From: Alnus glutinosa
Taxonomy: Eukaryota > Streptophyta > Magnoliopsida > Fagales > Betulaceae
Assembly: GCF_958979055.1 (NCBI RefSeq)
Contig: NC_084896.1
Location: 24,190,501-24,254,500 of the forward strand
Direction of reading: 5' to 3'
DNA length: 64,000 bases
Shown: positions 35,601-46,361 of the stretch, piece after piece
Layout of the letters: every line of letters begins with the position of its first letter
How positions within the stretch are numbered: the first letter of the stretch is position 1
Position numbers and translations under genes: made by a program
The notes under the pieces: generated by a model
What the model saw: only the letters and a program-made list of their open reading frames with translations
Told to the model about the DNA's origin: nothing
Databases searched by the model: none

Positions 35601-36188
35601 ACTGCTGCTAGCCTGCTGCTACTACTTTGCAGCCTTTACATAGTACTATGGTCTAGGCTACTTTTGAAACGATTTTGAATGCAAAGATCTGTCTCAACTG
35701 TCCTTGGTTTAAAATAAAAGCGGTTCTCTGTTTTGTTTGGCTTTTTATTTAGGGGAAGCAGTAGACCTTCATCTTACATTTCTCGTGCTGAATCATTACT
35801 TGAAGATGATATAAGAGGGCTGGTTGAGGTAGTTCGGGACGCGAGGACTCAAATCTCGACAGGTCAGCCTGGAAGCTCAATCATTACTGATTTGACCTCC
35901 CAAATTGAGAGGCTGCAACTATTGCAAGAATCAAAGAAGAAGCCACCCGGTCTCACTCAGGAGGCTCTGGACTGTTTACGCGTGGAGGTTTTTAGCAGCC
36001 CGGTTGAAGGAGCAGCGCCAAGAGCTTCACAGGATTGTAGTATATGTCTGGAGACTCTCTTGGAGGGAGATGAGCTTGTACGCTTGCCATGCGGGCATAG
36101 ATTTCACTCCGCCTGCTTGGATCCCTGGGTCCGAACTTGCGGAGACTGCCCATATTGCCGTAGAGGTATTGTTGTAAAGAAGATGTAG
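32602..36188 (+). CDS. RHY1A: RING-H2 E3 ubiquitin ligase, RHY1A type, three exons
   Basis: Exons 32602-32802, 34519-34697 and 35753-36188 with GT-AG borders give a 271-residue protein. It opens MTSASELFYTRRSRLGRSD, the start I recall for RHY1A-type proteins, followed by a His/Arg-rich region. The middle (RLPGAVVLARARLLERLRG) is a conserved helical block. The C-terminal RING-H2 domain has all eight zinc ligands: C222, C225, C240, H242, H245, C248, C259 and C262, with the E2-contact residues I224 and W252. The domain recruits an E2 enzyme and transfers ubiquitin to a substrate; the substrate is unknown. No membrane segment is seen, so it is likely nuclear or cytosolic. Exon phases 0 and 2 support the model. 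The 1 kb second intron holds a LINE fragment. The symbol rests on remembered similarity, not on a search. Confidence 0.87.
34765..35470 (-). mobile_element. LINE 3' fragment in RHY1A intron 2
   Basis: Minus-strand translation near 35200-35370 reads NRETVDHQILHCDIARGMW then NLVLCLLGVTWVMHRMVDEL. This is the post-reverse-transcriptase zinc region of plant L1-type LINEs (DHLLLHC, WVMP). The 3' end lies near 34765, where the minus strand ends in 'ctacttaccaaaag'. It is truncated, antisense to the host gene and inactive. It is the third LINE tail in this window that lies antisense in an intron. Confidence 0.7.
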
Positions 36189-37857
36189 ATTTTACAAAGG
36201 TGTTTTTACTTACACTCGTGAAAGTTTTGGTATTTTGACTAAACCATACTGTATTTGTATCTACTGTTTTGTTGTACACGGGGAAAATTTCCTGAGTTTT
36301 GAATCCATGTTTTACATACATAACTCAAGTAAAAATCTTGTTTAATTTTGTTGAATGTGAAGTTGGAATCCATGTTTACGTTGTTTCTCGATTCTTGTAG
36401 AAGACGTAAAGAGGGTAAAAATGGATCAAACATGGGTGGTTCGAATCATAGTGCCCAAAATGTTCTCGCTACAGGAAAGACATGAAATTCAAAACCTAAT
36501 TATTTCCACATAATTCAGGCGAATGACTTTTTGGTAAATTGATTTCGCTTGTCCTGCAAGTGGTTCAATGGGTTTCAAGTTTTCCTTTACAATTTTGGTA
36601 GAGTTTTTTGTCTTTAGAAAAAGACTTTTATTTTTGAGCTCTTTTTTAAAACGTAATTTTCTATTTTTTTAGAGAAAAAAAGTCAAAGAAGTGTAGTTTT
36701 CTTTTTAGTTTTTTTACCGACAAACTTATTTTTGCTTAGTACAACTTTTTAATTTTTATATATTAAAAATAACAAACAAAAGAAAAAACGAGAATGTGAG
36801 GAAGAGGGTAGGAGCGAGGAGTAGAAAAAGAAAGAGAGAGGAGGGAGGAGTAGATCTCTCAAAATTTGTTTCATGAAAGGTGAAGTCTAAAACCGGCTAC
36901 TCCCCCCTCCACATCAAAGAGTTAGGACTCTACTTTTTAGCTAATTTCATTAGCTCTCTCGCTCCTTAATGCAATTCTAAACAAGGTAGAAGTCTTCTTG
37001 TTCATATTTGGTAAGTGATAAAGCACAGGATTGATAACTAAAGATGATACGTGGCAAACATCACACCACCCTAATAAGTAGAGCAAAAATGGGATTGAGT
37101 TAAAAGTCAATTAATTGTCTTCACTTCCTATGGTTAAGAACTTAAGAAGAAGAGAGATTACAACAATAATTTGGAAATCAACAATTATGGAGAAATACTT
37201 CGGTTATAAGTTGAAAATCATTTTAAAAAGCATGGGATTATAAGTCATAACTTTGAATTCATTGAATTCTAAAAAAGTTTAAAACAAAATCCATTGATTT
37301 GACCTAAAAGACAAATATTAACTTAACCTCAAATTCTGGTTATCACGTCCTCAATTACAAAAGAACAATTTTTTTTTTTTTTTAAATTAAGTTAAAGAAA
37401 ATTTCTTTAATTTAGTTTATTAAATTGAAATATATCTTTACAACATATAATTCTTTTATGTGTTGTTAAAAACAATAATAAAGAATAAAATAAAAGGTAT
37501 AAAAATAAGGGATAAATGAAAAATCAGTCACAATAGTTGGCCTAAACTATAATCACTCATTTTGATATAAAAAATAATTTAAAAGTTATCAGAGTAGGCC
37601 AAAATAATAATTTAGTCACTGCAATTAAATTGCGTCAAAATAATTGACGGATTCCATTAGTGTGCTACGTCATCACCAATAGTATGATGACACATGTCAC
37701 TTTATCCAACCATTCTTTCTTTTGAAACTTGAATGATAAACGCTTTTGTTTTCCAACAACCTTTAAGCCACATATGAATAACACGGCGGTTGGCTTGGAT
37801 TCATCCCACCATGAAATGAGCGGTTTTGAGAAAAATCAAGTAACATTCGTAGAAAAA
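36189..37857. other. Intergenic; first copy of a duplicated spacer block
   Basis: Downstream flank of the RHY1A-like gene. From about 36529 to 37440 it resembles 44257-45640 beyond the RCC1 gene: shared phrases include 'ttgatttcgcttgtcctgc', 'tagagcaaaaatgg', 'aaagtcaattaattgtc', 'atacttcggttataag' and 'cctcaattacaaaagaac', in the same order and orientation. No gene was seen. The last 20 bases (37838-37857) are the left target duplication of the retroposon. Confidence 0.65.
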
Positions 37858-38890
37858 AAACGTGAACCAAGTATTGAGGGAATTAAAAAGTTTTAGAGAG
37901 AGAAGGTCCTGAGAGTTTCTAGAGAGAGCGTTTTCGAGGCGTTTGTTTCGTTGGGGGGGGGGGGGGGGCGCTATGCGCCTTTTCCCTCCCGGTGGTGGTT
38001 CTCCCTTAGCTCTTCTTGGGCTAGGGAGTTTTAGTTCTTCTTTGTTTTGTTGTTATAAAGGTTAGGTGTCTTCAAGCTATTAGGGTTGTGGGATTTTTGT
38101 CCCCCCGGTTTTCTGGCGGTGGTTGTTGTCCCTTGACAGAAGATTGCATGGGAGTTTTGGTGTTAGGGAGCGGCTTCTTGGTGTGTCTACGTCAAAGTGT
38201 CTGACCGTGCTTCCTTGGTGTTTTCTTTAGAGTCAGATCTACTCACTTCGGCTGGGTTTATCAAGACACACACCTCTTCACGGTGTCGCCGACCTCTTCC
38301 GATACAGCAGCCCCCAGCTTCGGCCGTGTCGCGCGTTTCTGCTCAGCGCGTGGCTAGCATGCGCCAGGGAGGTCTCTCCCTGTACCAGTGCGTGAGGGCT
38401 ACGACATGATTTCCAGGGTGCGGCTAGTGGTGTTCGGTGTTTCGGGTGTCTTTGGCGGTCATCTGTTGAAGAGGGAGGTCCCTAGTGGTGGCGCGTGTAG
38501 TCCACGCGCCGGCGACAGCGCTTCCGATGCCAGTTTTCTGTGTTGGTGTTCTGTTGTTAGGTTGTTTTGTGTTTTTTTTCTACAGTTTGCTATGTGCTTA
38601 TATTAACCTAATCATTTATTTTTGCCCAAAATGGCTGACCTACTCCCAAATCAAGGAGTTAGACCTTATGTCAACGCAGTAGACATCATTCTATTTGGCT
38701 AGGTTTCTTTGTTAACAACTGTTTGTTGGAGTCTGAATCTAATTTGGCTCAAGTGGGGTATACACCTCTATTGTGGTGTTGTATGTACACTTTTATGATG
38801 TATTGTTATGTACCCTTATCTTGACTAATGAAAGATTGATCTTTCCTTAAAAAAAAAAAGAAAAAAAAAAAAGAAAAAAGAAAAAAGAAA
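37858..38890 (+). mobile_element. Retroposon with 20-bp target duplication and A-rich tail
   Basis: The 20 bases 37838-37857 recur exactly at 38891-38910, bracketing about 1.03 kb that ends in an A-rich tract (38848-38890). The first half is GC-rich with 16 G at 37953-37968 and gives no convincing protein. The end, 'gactaatgaaagattgatc' then A-rich, is a LINE-like 3' tail. Long target duplications plus an A tail show target-primed retroposition. It is either a LINE with a large internal deletion or a processed transcript of unknown origin. Part of the duplicated string occurs a third time at 38911-38925, so the target itself was probably repetitive. Confidence 0.7.
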
Positions 38891-38910
38891 AAGTAACATT
38901 CGTAGAAAAA

Positions 38911-39709
38911 TCAAGTAACATTCGTACTCTCAAATCGACACTCTCTTCAAATCCTACCACTCGATTATGGATTATCAATTATCAAGTAAATCAATGTGGA
39001 AATTGTAGTGTAAATCGCCAAAAACTAATGGAGGTATGGGTTTTAGAAAATATTAAGACACTTCTTTTAACTACGTTGCTAATATCTCCACGTTAATTCT
39101 TCAAGTCTTCACTCCATATAATTTTGGATGTTTCCTACTTATATATAAAAAAAAAAAATTAAATTGTTTTTTTTATATTTTGGCTATAGTGAATATACTT
39201 ATATGATGTTACCTTCATATTACCCTAGACGCAACCAAAATTCAGTGGCATATAACCCTAAATAGGAGGTGAAATCCCGAAAATTATCAAGGGTGTGCCA
39301 CCCAAAAATGTCTTTCGGGGTGGCCGGACCCCACCCTCAGGTAAGGGTGGACCAACACTCTCCGCTATCTTCATTATTTGGTTTTTTTATTTTTATTTTT
39401 TAATCTTTATCTTTCTGGGTTTCGGTTATTTTTTTAATATTTGATTTGGTGTAAAAACTAAGTTGCACCCCCACAAATTTTAGCAATAATAATACTCTTT
39501 ACTCCCTAATGTTTCTTTACATAATTTCCTTCAAATAGATGAAAAAACTTAACTAATGAGGCACAAAAGTGTCATAGTTTTTGACAGTTTGTAACGTTCA
39601 TTGTTCAAGTATCACTTTTTAACTTTGTAGGTAAAAATGACAAAGTGATGTTACTATGTTAATAAAGTGTATTTTTGGCTTAATTGTTTTGTTTATTTTT
39701 ATTTGGAAA
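38911..39709. other. AT-rich intergenic sequence
   Basis: No gene. A 'gggtggccgg' phrase near 39319-39351 recalls the low-complexity centre of the MITE at 1240-1994. Nothing else was recognised. Confidence 0.5.
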
Positions 39710-40085
39710 AATTCAGTTTAGCCCTCCAAACTGTCAGCCGTTTTGGAAGTAGCTCTTCGAACTATCAACGTTTGGACTCTAGCCATCAAACTACAAAAAA
39801 GTTTCAAAAGTACCAATTTTGTTGAAATATACCTATAATACCCCTACCACAAGTGTAAAAACAAAAAATTAATTAATTAATTAATTTATTAGTTTTTTTT
39901 TTAGTTATTATTATTATTTTTAATTGAAAAATGACATGTGGTAGGAGTATTATAGGCATATTTCGACAAAATGGATATTTTTGAAACTTTTTGGTAGTTT
40001 GACGAGACAGAATCCAATCGTTGATAGTTCGGAGGACTACTTTCAAAACTGCTAGTAGTTTAAGGGGTTAAACTATAATTTTTCT
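39710..40085. mobile_element. Long-armed foldback MITE next to RCC1 gene start
   Basis: Arms of about 150 bp: 'agtttagccctccaaact' on the left faces 'agtttaaggggttaaact' on the right, 'cgaactatcaacgtttgga' faces 'tccaatcgttgatagttcg', and 'tataatacccctaccac' faces 'gtggtaggagtattata'. The outer GAAAAATT and AATTTTTC are complementary too. The right end lies only about 125 bp before the RCC1 start codon, so the element probably forms part of that promoter or 5' UTR. Confidence 0.8.
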
Positions 40086-40210
40086 TTTTTTTTTTTTTTT
40101 TAAAAAAGCACAGTCGCTCACATGTTATGTATTTCTTTTTTGGGCTTTGTTTTAAGGAAAATGTTGCAGGAAGGTCCATAGTTGAAGATTGGGGTAAGAA
40201 CGTGGCGACA

Positions 40211-42818
40211 ATGGAACACAATGAAAAAGGAATAGAAGCAAAGCACGACGACGAGGATGAAGAGGAGCGACAAGAAGTACAAGGAATATGGAGTTGGGGA
40301 GCAGGAACGGAGGGGCAGCTGGGCACGGGCAGGCTAGAGGATGAGCACCTCCCTCAGCTGCTTCACCTTCCTTCTCTGGCCTCCTCCGCTGCACCCATTT
40401 CTTTGCTCACCTGTGGCGGCGCTCACGTTGTCGCCTTGACCTCCGGTGCCACCCTCTTTTTCCTTTTCTCTTTGTTTTTTCTCCGTTTCTTATTCTTCTA
40501 ATTCTATGCATTTAATTTCCTTACTTGTTTTTGAATTACAAGTGGGTAATTGTTTTTTCAATTCACTTTGTAGGTGGTAGGGTACTGACATGGGGAAGGG
40601 GTACATCTGGCCAACTAGGCCATTGTGACATGGTTAATAGCTTTTATCCGAAGCTTGTCGCTTCCTTGCAGGCTTATTTCATTGCCCATGTTTCTGCTGG
40701 ATGGAACCACTCTGGATTTGTTTCAGGTGGGGGGGTGATTTTGGAATCCCGATATTTTTTCATTGATATTTGTTGTTAATTTATAATTTCAGATAGTGGT
40801 TTTTGGGGTGATTTTGGAATCCCAATATTTTCTCATTGATATTTCTTGTTAATTTATAATTTCAGATAGTGGGTGTCTTTTTACCTGCGGGGATGGGTCG
40901 TTTGGTCAGCTTGGGCATGGGGACTACAGGTCACATTGCTCTCCTGTAAGAGTCTCATACTTTGTTAATAAGCATGTTGAACAGATAGCTTGTGGTATGC
41001 GCCATTCGCTTGTGTTGTTGAAAGGTAAATTTGCATGGTGAATCTGGTGTGTACTACTAGTAGTAACAAGCTGTTATAGCATTCAGATGCTGTTTCGATA
41101 GGATGCACCATAAATGTTCCTGCATTATGCTTAAAGAATTGTGTTTCTTTATTTTAAGATAAAGTTCTTGTCATTTATGCAACAAAGAAAGTAGAGATGG
41201 ATGAACAGGAAAGACGCTTTGATGATTGATGATTCCCTTGAGCTAGGATATGATAGATGTATAGAAAAATAAAACGAGGACAATGATGATGCTCTAGAGG
41301 CAGAGCTTTGAAAAAGATAATTTTCTGCCTTTTTTAGTGGAATTAAAATTTCTAAAGAACTTTAAAGAATAATGGGGAAGGGATAATCTTACTCTGATGG
41401 ACACAAGCTATATCCATGGAGTAGAACTCCGTAGCTAAAGGAAAGTTTAAACCTGATCACTTTCATCCGGTTCAAGCTTTAATCACTAAGATCAATGTGA
41501 TGCAGGTTCTTCAGGATTTCAAATTTATGCATTTGGGTCTGGGAAGCGTGGTCAACTAGGTATCTCCAACGTTAAGACCAAATCAGTTAGTCTTCCTGAA
41601 GTAACTCATGGATTGGAGGATGTCAGAATCGTTAGCATAACTGCAAATGGAGATCATAGTGCAGCATTATCTGGTGAGTACATCCAATTTTCTCTTGCTT
41701 GATATGGCAAACAAGGTAGACTATAAATTTGTACATTTTTCTAGATCATCAAATCAGCTGATAACTTTAAATGTGGTGGTCCAAAATTTTGACCCAATGC
41801 AGAGTCTGGTGAAGCTTATAGGAAGTTTTCTTTTGGCCAATTAAGCATTGATGTACTCTGCCCTCTAATTTATTGTTGTTGTATCTTCTATGTTGCGTCA
41901 GTTGATGGACATCTTTACACTTGGGGAAGAGGGTTCAGTGGCAGTGCAGATGCTCACTTTCCTCAGCGTTTACTTTCATCTTTCTTGTTTACCAGAGCAG
42001 CTCTTGGATGGAACCATGCTCTAGCATTGACTAGTACGTGAATACATTTCCTTTTTCTCCTCTCTCTCTATTTTGTTTTTCTTTAGTCAAATAGCAGTGT
42101 TAGCCCTTTGGCATCTTAAACAGGTGATGGGGAAGTTTTTATGCTCGGTGGCAGCCACCATGGAGTCCTTGGTGATCTTGAGAAAATGAGCCCAAAGCAA
42201 TTACCTGGTATGGCATCTAAATTAGCTGGGAGCATCCGATTGTTCTAGTAACTTGTTTATCACACTACCTGCCCCATAAACAGTCTGGTTAATGGGTACA
42301 TAGCTGAAGCTTGATAGTTCAGATGATAGTAAACTGCAATTGCTTTACGTTTTAAGCTCTTCAATCTTTACTGCAAATAATCTCCAATATATTGTTGTGG
42401 CAGTGATGCTGATTATAAAGTGACATGCAGTAGTTACTTGTGTGTTTCCTTGCGCTCGCAGATCCCAGAGGCGCTATTCTGGAGAAGGTCCATGCTGTTG
42501 ATGGTTTAAAAATTGAGCATATTGCAGCCGGAGCTGAGCACTCTGCAGTGGTAACAGGCAAGGTTCTTTTAATCTCTATAGTTTCATCTCTATTTTGTGG
42601 TCAGTTGCTGATTCATATTCTATATAATTGTTGTTGCAGAAAATGGAGAAATAAAGACATGGGGTTGGGGTGAACATGGTCAACTTGGCTTGGGGAATAC
42701 ATGTGACCAAACTTGCCCTCAAGCAGTCAGCTTAAGTAACAATCTCAACGAAGCTGCCACATTCGAAGTTTATTGTGGTAGTGGGTTTACATTTGCCATA
42801 CAGAATCCTTGTGTATAA
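40211..42818 (+). CDS. RCC1-repeat protein, eight exons
   Basis: Exons: 40211-40445, 40574-40726, 40866-41024, 41506-41673, 41902-42033, 42124-42207, 42462-42557, 42640-42818, giving 401 residues. Every internal joint falls after the first base of a codon, a pattern expected of duplicated repeat modules. After an acidic start (DDEDEEERQEVQ) the protein is a chain of RCC1 repeats: WSWGAGTEGQLGTG, LTWGRGTSGQLGH, FTCGDGSFGQLGHGD, YAFGSGKRGQLG, YTWGRGFSG, FMLGGSHHGVLGD and TWGWGEHGQLGLG, seven in all, enough for a complete seven-bladed propeller. Family members act as exchange factors or protein-binding platforms; this short plant type has no assigned role that I know. Intron 7 requires a GC donor (ACAG|GCAAGG). 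Intron 2 contains a duplicated acceptor. The start ATG is the first in frame before the repeats; the frame stays open upstream, so a longer N-terminus cannot be fully excluded. Confidence 0.9.
40730..40872 (+). repeat. Tandem duplication of an intron end including the splice acceptor
   Basis: Two copies of about 70 bp: each reads 'ggggtgattttggaatccc', an AT-rich stretch and 'tttataatttcagatagtgg'. The first acceptor is at 40791-40792 and the second at 40864-40865. The second continues into the true exon 3 (DSGCLFTCGDG); use of the first would add a segment with an in-frame stop. Confidence 0.9.
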
Positions 42819-44506
42819 TCATATCCATGCTTAACTTCTTTTGCCCCTTGACAAAAGAAAAAGAAAAAGAAAAGGCTGCTTAGCCATATTTTTCATATGT
42901 TTAACATGAGATTCACATTTTTTGTTACTAGTTATATGAATTTGGAAAAAAATGATTGAATTATATTTTTTTTTAATTGAATAAAGAAAAGAGTTACAGT
43001 GGGATCATTCCCACTTTTGATCCAAAAAGGAAGAAGAAGTGGACAATCCTAAAAATGAAAAAGGGGTGGGCTTCTCAAAAATAGATCGAAACTAAACTAA
43101 AACAGTGTTAAAATAATTAAAAAATTTAAGAAATTGGTCAAACAAGTGATCTAGTCCTCTCAAAGGGCCATACAAGGAGGTTAAAAATGCTAAATGGGGC
43201 ATAGAGTAAGGCAAGTTCATCTGTACTCCCACTTGGGAACAGCAACAACTACCAGAAGGTGGTTGATGCAGTAGAAGCACTGTAATAGTCCAAATCTGAG
43301 ACTGCAGAAAAGAGAGGCATAAACACAAATTTAGATACAAGAGTCTTTCCTAAATGGAGACTAAAACCCAAGCAACATAATAAATCAGAAATAAATAAAC
43401 AGCAAAAAAGCCTAAAAAATAGCAACTTCAGTGTTCGGCGTAGTAGAGGATAGTAAGGCATCCGACGTCGGCGTGTGAACTCATGCGCCGGCATGTGGGA
43501 ATTAGATGACTTGGTGTTACATATAAGAGTGTTACATATAATTCTTTATTTATCACAGTCCACATTTTCCCAACATTCAAACACAATCTCAGACACATGC
43601 CCATCAATCAATGACAATAAAATCAAAATTTTCCACATACGCCAAACATCAAAACAGTCACATAATCACAAATCCCATTTTTCCATCATCCAAACAGAGT
43701 TTCCAAGTCATTGCTCATAAAAAATTGAAACAGTACCTTCTTTCTTTGCAAGTTTGGTTTTGGTCTTTGGATTCAAGCTCTGCTTCCGCTTAATACCATA
43801 ATTTAAGACTTTCTTCAAATTCTAGCTCCTGCTTTGGAAAGTGAAGGCATGGAATAAAAAGTGAAAATACTAAAAAAAAATCAATAGAGAAATGAAATTT
43901 TGAGTCAAATTTAGATTGAGAATTTGACAAACCATATGTTTTTTAGAATATTTTCTAAATTTTAAAAAAACTTTGAAATGGAGAGCTTGTTTGGAAAAAA
44001 AACATCGAACAATGTCACATATACTAAATCCTCTGGATAAAATATTAACCGTATTCACATACTATAAAACCGCTATTTGTATCCACATATGTGAATAATA
44101 ATTTTTGCTAATTACATCCGTGTATGTACATGCGAATAACAAATAATTGTATATAACATATGCTGGGGGTTGCCGGCATGAACACCCCTAATCCCAAACA
44201 AAACTTTTTTCGTGTGAAATGCCATAACATTCCCCTTATTAAAATATGATCGATGTCTTTGGAAATTGATTTGGCTTGTCTTGCATGTACAACTTTTTCT
44301 CTTTTGGATTAGTTTTCCTTTTCAATTTGGGTAGGTGGTTCTTCTTTTTAATTCTTTTCTTGTCCATTAAGTCTTCTCTTTCATATTTGGGAAGTGATTG
44401 TGGATAGGATTGATAGAAAGAGATGATTCGTGGCGCACAGCACACCCCAATAGTAATAGGTAGAGCAAAAATGGTATTGATTTCAAAGTCAATTAATTGT
44501 CAGACA
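42819..44506. other. Intergenic; retroposon piece and second copy of spacer block
   Basis: About 42960-43490 looks like a minus-strand retroposon 3' end: on the minus strand it runs from a GC-rich part ('ccggcgcatgag') to 'ttctttattcaatt' plus an A run ending near 42966. At 43741-43800 the minus strand could encode KRKQSLNPKTKTKLAKKE before a GT, like a stray lysine-rich exon, but no neighbouring exon was found. From 44257 the duplicated spacer block begins. Confidence 0.45.
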
Positions 44507-44690
44507 TAAATTTCTTACAATCCACGTATAAAATGAACACGTGTCCTTTAAACATGTAAAAAGTACATACTTTTTTATTAATGCTATTAAAAAAGCATGT
44601 AAGAAGCACATACTATTTAAATAACACGTGATTCTTACATGCTAAGGGACACATGTCAATTTTATATGTGGGTTGTAGAAAATTTCTATC
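44507..44690. mobile_element. MITE inserted in the duplicated spacer, copy 1
   Basis: Ends 'atttcttacaatccacgta' and 'tatgtgggttgtagaaaat' are complementary. Inside, 'gaacacgtgtcctttaaaca' faces 'tgctaagggacacatgtca'. The string 'attaattgtc' lies on both sides (near 44489 and 44692), a likely target duplication, and the element is absent from the matching spot in the other spacer copy near 37110. A relative lies at 51956-52190. Confidence 0.7.
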
Positions 44691-45151
44691 ATTAATTGTC
44701 TGCACTACCTATTAACAGGGACAATGATCCTCTCCAGCTCAAAAGAACTAAGAGGAGCGGTTAGTTTAGGTGGAAGGGTAAATTTGTTATTTTATATTTT
44801 TTTAAGACAAGTTTACTCTCTCCATTTCAACTAATCGGCTCCTCTCTAATTCATTTGAACCAAATAGGATCCGATGCGGTTAAAAGGAAGAGAGATTATA
44901 ACAATAGTTTGGAATCCAACAAGATAACAATTATGAAAAAATACTTCAATTATAAGCTTGAAAAGCATCTTAAAAAGCATGAATATAATTTTGAATTCAT
45001 TGCATTCTGAAAAAGTGAAAAACCAAATCCATTGGTTTGGCCTAAAAGACAATCTGTGGTTATCATGTCCATTGTCCTCAATTACAAAAGAACAAAGTTT
45101 TTGTTGTTTTTGTTTTTTTTTTTTTGAAAAAAATTAAGTATGAGAAAATTA

Positions 45152-45595
45152 GGGTTAAATACCCTTTTGCCTCACGTGGTTTCAAATCTTTATTTTTTTG
45201 GTTCTATGTGCTTTTATTTTTATCACATGCGGTACCTGTGCTATGAGAAAAGAAAGAAATTGTACTTCCGTTCATTTTTTCCGTCCAAAACTGACAGATT
45301 TCCACGTTAGTGACACATGACACTATTAAAATTGCGACAAGTGGCTGTCATATTTTTTAATTTTTTATTTTGAGGCTTTGAAAAGAAATTAATAAAAAAA
45401 AAACGTGGTTTTTAATTTTTAAATTTTAAGGCTTTTTTTTTTAAATAAAAAAATGTAGGGGCGGACAGAAAAATGGACGGAGGTATCATCTCTATTTTTT
45501 TTCCATAACATATGTACCGCCTATGATAAAAATGAAAGCATATGGTGCAAAAAATAAAGATTTGAAACCACAGGAGACTGTAACGTATTTAACCT
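45152..45595. mobile_element. Mutator-type MITE, second member
   Basis: Left end GGGTTAAATACCC and right end GTATTTAACCT, with long inverted arms ('gtggtttcaaatctttattt' against 'aaataaagatttgaaacca'). AGAAAATTA occurs on both sides (45143-45151 and 45596-45604), a perfect 9-bp target duplication. It shares ends with the element at 1240-1994. It interrupts the second copy of the duplicated spacer block. Confidence 0.82.
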
Positions 45596-45751
45596 AGAAA
45601 ATTATTTTAATTCAGCCTATTAAACTGACATATTTTTAGAGCACGTGATTTTCCAACTAAATAAGTAAAAAGGAAAAAAAAAAAGCATTTCCCACAAACC
45701 ACTATAGAATTGTTTTTTTTTTTTTTTTTTTTTTTAAAAGACACTTTCATA

Positions 45752-45960
45752 ATGCTACTCTTTTGTCTTTACTCTTCACATCAATTTATAATCAATTTAT
45801 CATTTTCATTTCGTATAAGTTAATGTGACATGTTTTAAGTTAATTTTTATCTCAATCACTTAAAAAAAAATTATTTAAAATACGTTAAATTAATTAATAT
45901 AAAATATGTTAAATCAACTAATATAAAATTAATGTAAAGATTGGCATTATTGGGAGTAAA
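45752..45960. mobile_element. Foldback MITE, CACATCAATTTATT/ATAGATGTG family, further copy
   Basis: The left end 'taatgctactcttttgtct' and 'cacatcaatttata' match the arm wording of the element at 14315-14470. The right half, 'aatataaaattaatgtaaag', is the degraded inverse. AT-rich and non-coding. Confidence 0.45.
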
Positions 45961-45995
45961 AACTACTGCATGATGAACTAAGTCTTGAAAAAAGG

Positions 45996-45998
<3 letters not shown>

Positions 45999-46039
<41 letters not shown>
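45999..46039 (+). repeat. Run of 41 A upstream of PP2C promoter
   Basis: Forty-one consecutive A bases, 76 bases before the PP2C TATA box. It may be a retroposon tail or a nucleosome-excluding poly(dA:dT) tract. Its true length is uncertain, as with any long homopolymer. Confidence 0.85.
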
Positions 46040-46042
<3 letters not shown>

Positions 46043-46114
46043 CTATTTCCTATTTTGCATGAAAACGAAAAAAAGAAAAGAAAAAGAAAGCACTTTTTTG
46101 AATAACGCGTAGAG

Positions 46115-46122
46115 TATAAAAG
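46115..46122 (+). promoter_or_regulatory. TATA box of PP2C gene
   Basis: TATAAAAG lies 247 bases before the start codon. Transcription would begin near 46145, where a CT-rich leader typical of plant 5' UTRs starts ('ctctctctctcgctctctc' at about 46211). Confidence 0.7.
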
Positions 46123-46361
46123 CAAACATTCATCGGTCTCCTTTCTTGCTAGTTGCTCCTCTTGACGCGGCATCTCTTCCCCTACGACTTTCCTTTCTCT
46201 TTACTCTGCAATCTCTCTCTCTCTCGCTCTCTCGCTTTTCAATTCCATTATCACAAACCCAACACAACCGACCGAAGCACAGACACAGAAAAGGGCAAAG
46301 AAACCGAGAAACAGAGGAACAGAGGAGAGAAAACAGAGAGACTATAACAGAGTGGGCGAGA

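Noticed and set aside
43741-43800. Possible lysine-rich exon (KRKQSLNPKTKTKLAKKE) on the minus strand
   Set aside because: It ends at a GT and looks exon-like, but no partner exon or gene context was found within several kb. Probably a fragment or chance.
46146-46361. Upstream extension of the PP2C frame (about 72 codons)
   Set aside because: The stretch is CT-rich leader that starts near the predicted transcription start; family similarity begins at the ATG at 46362.
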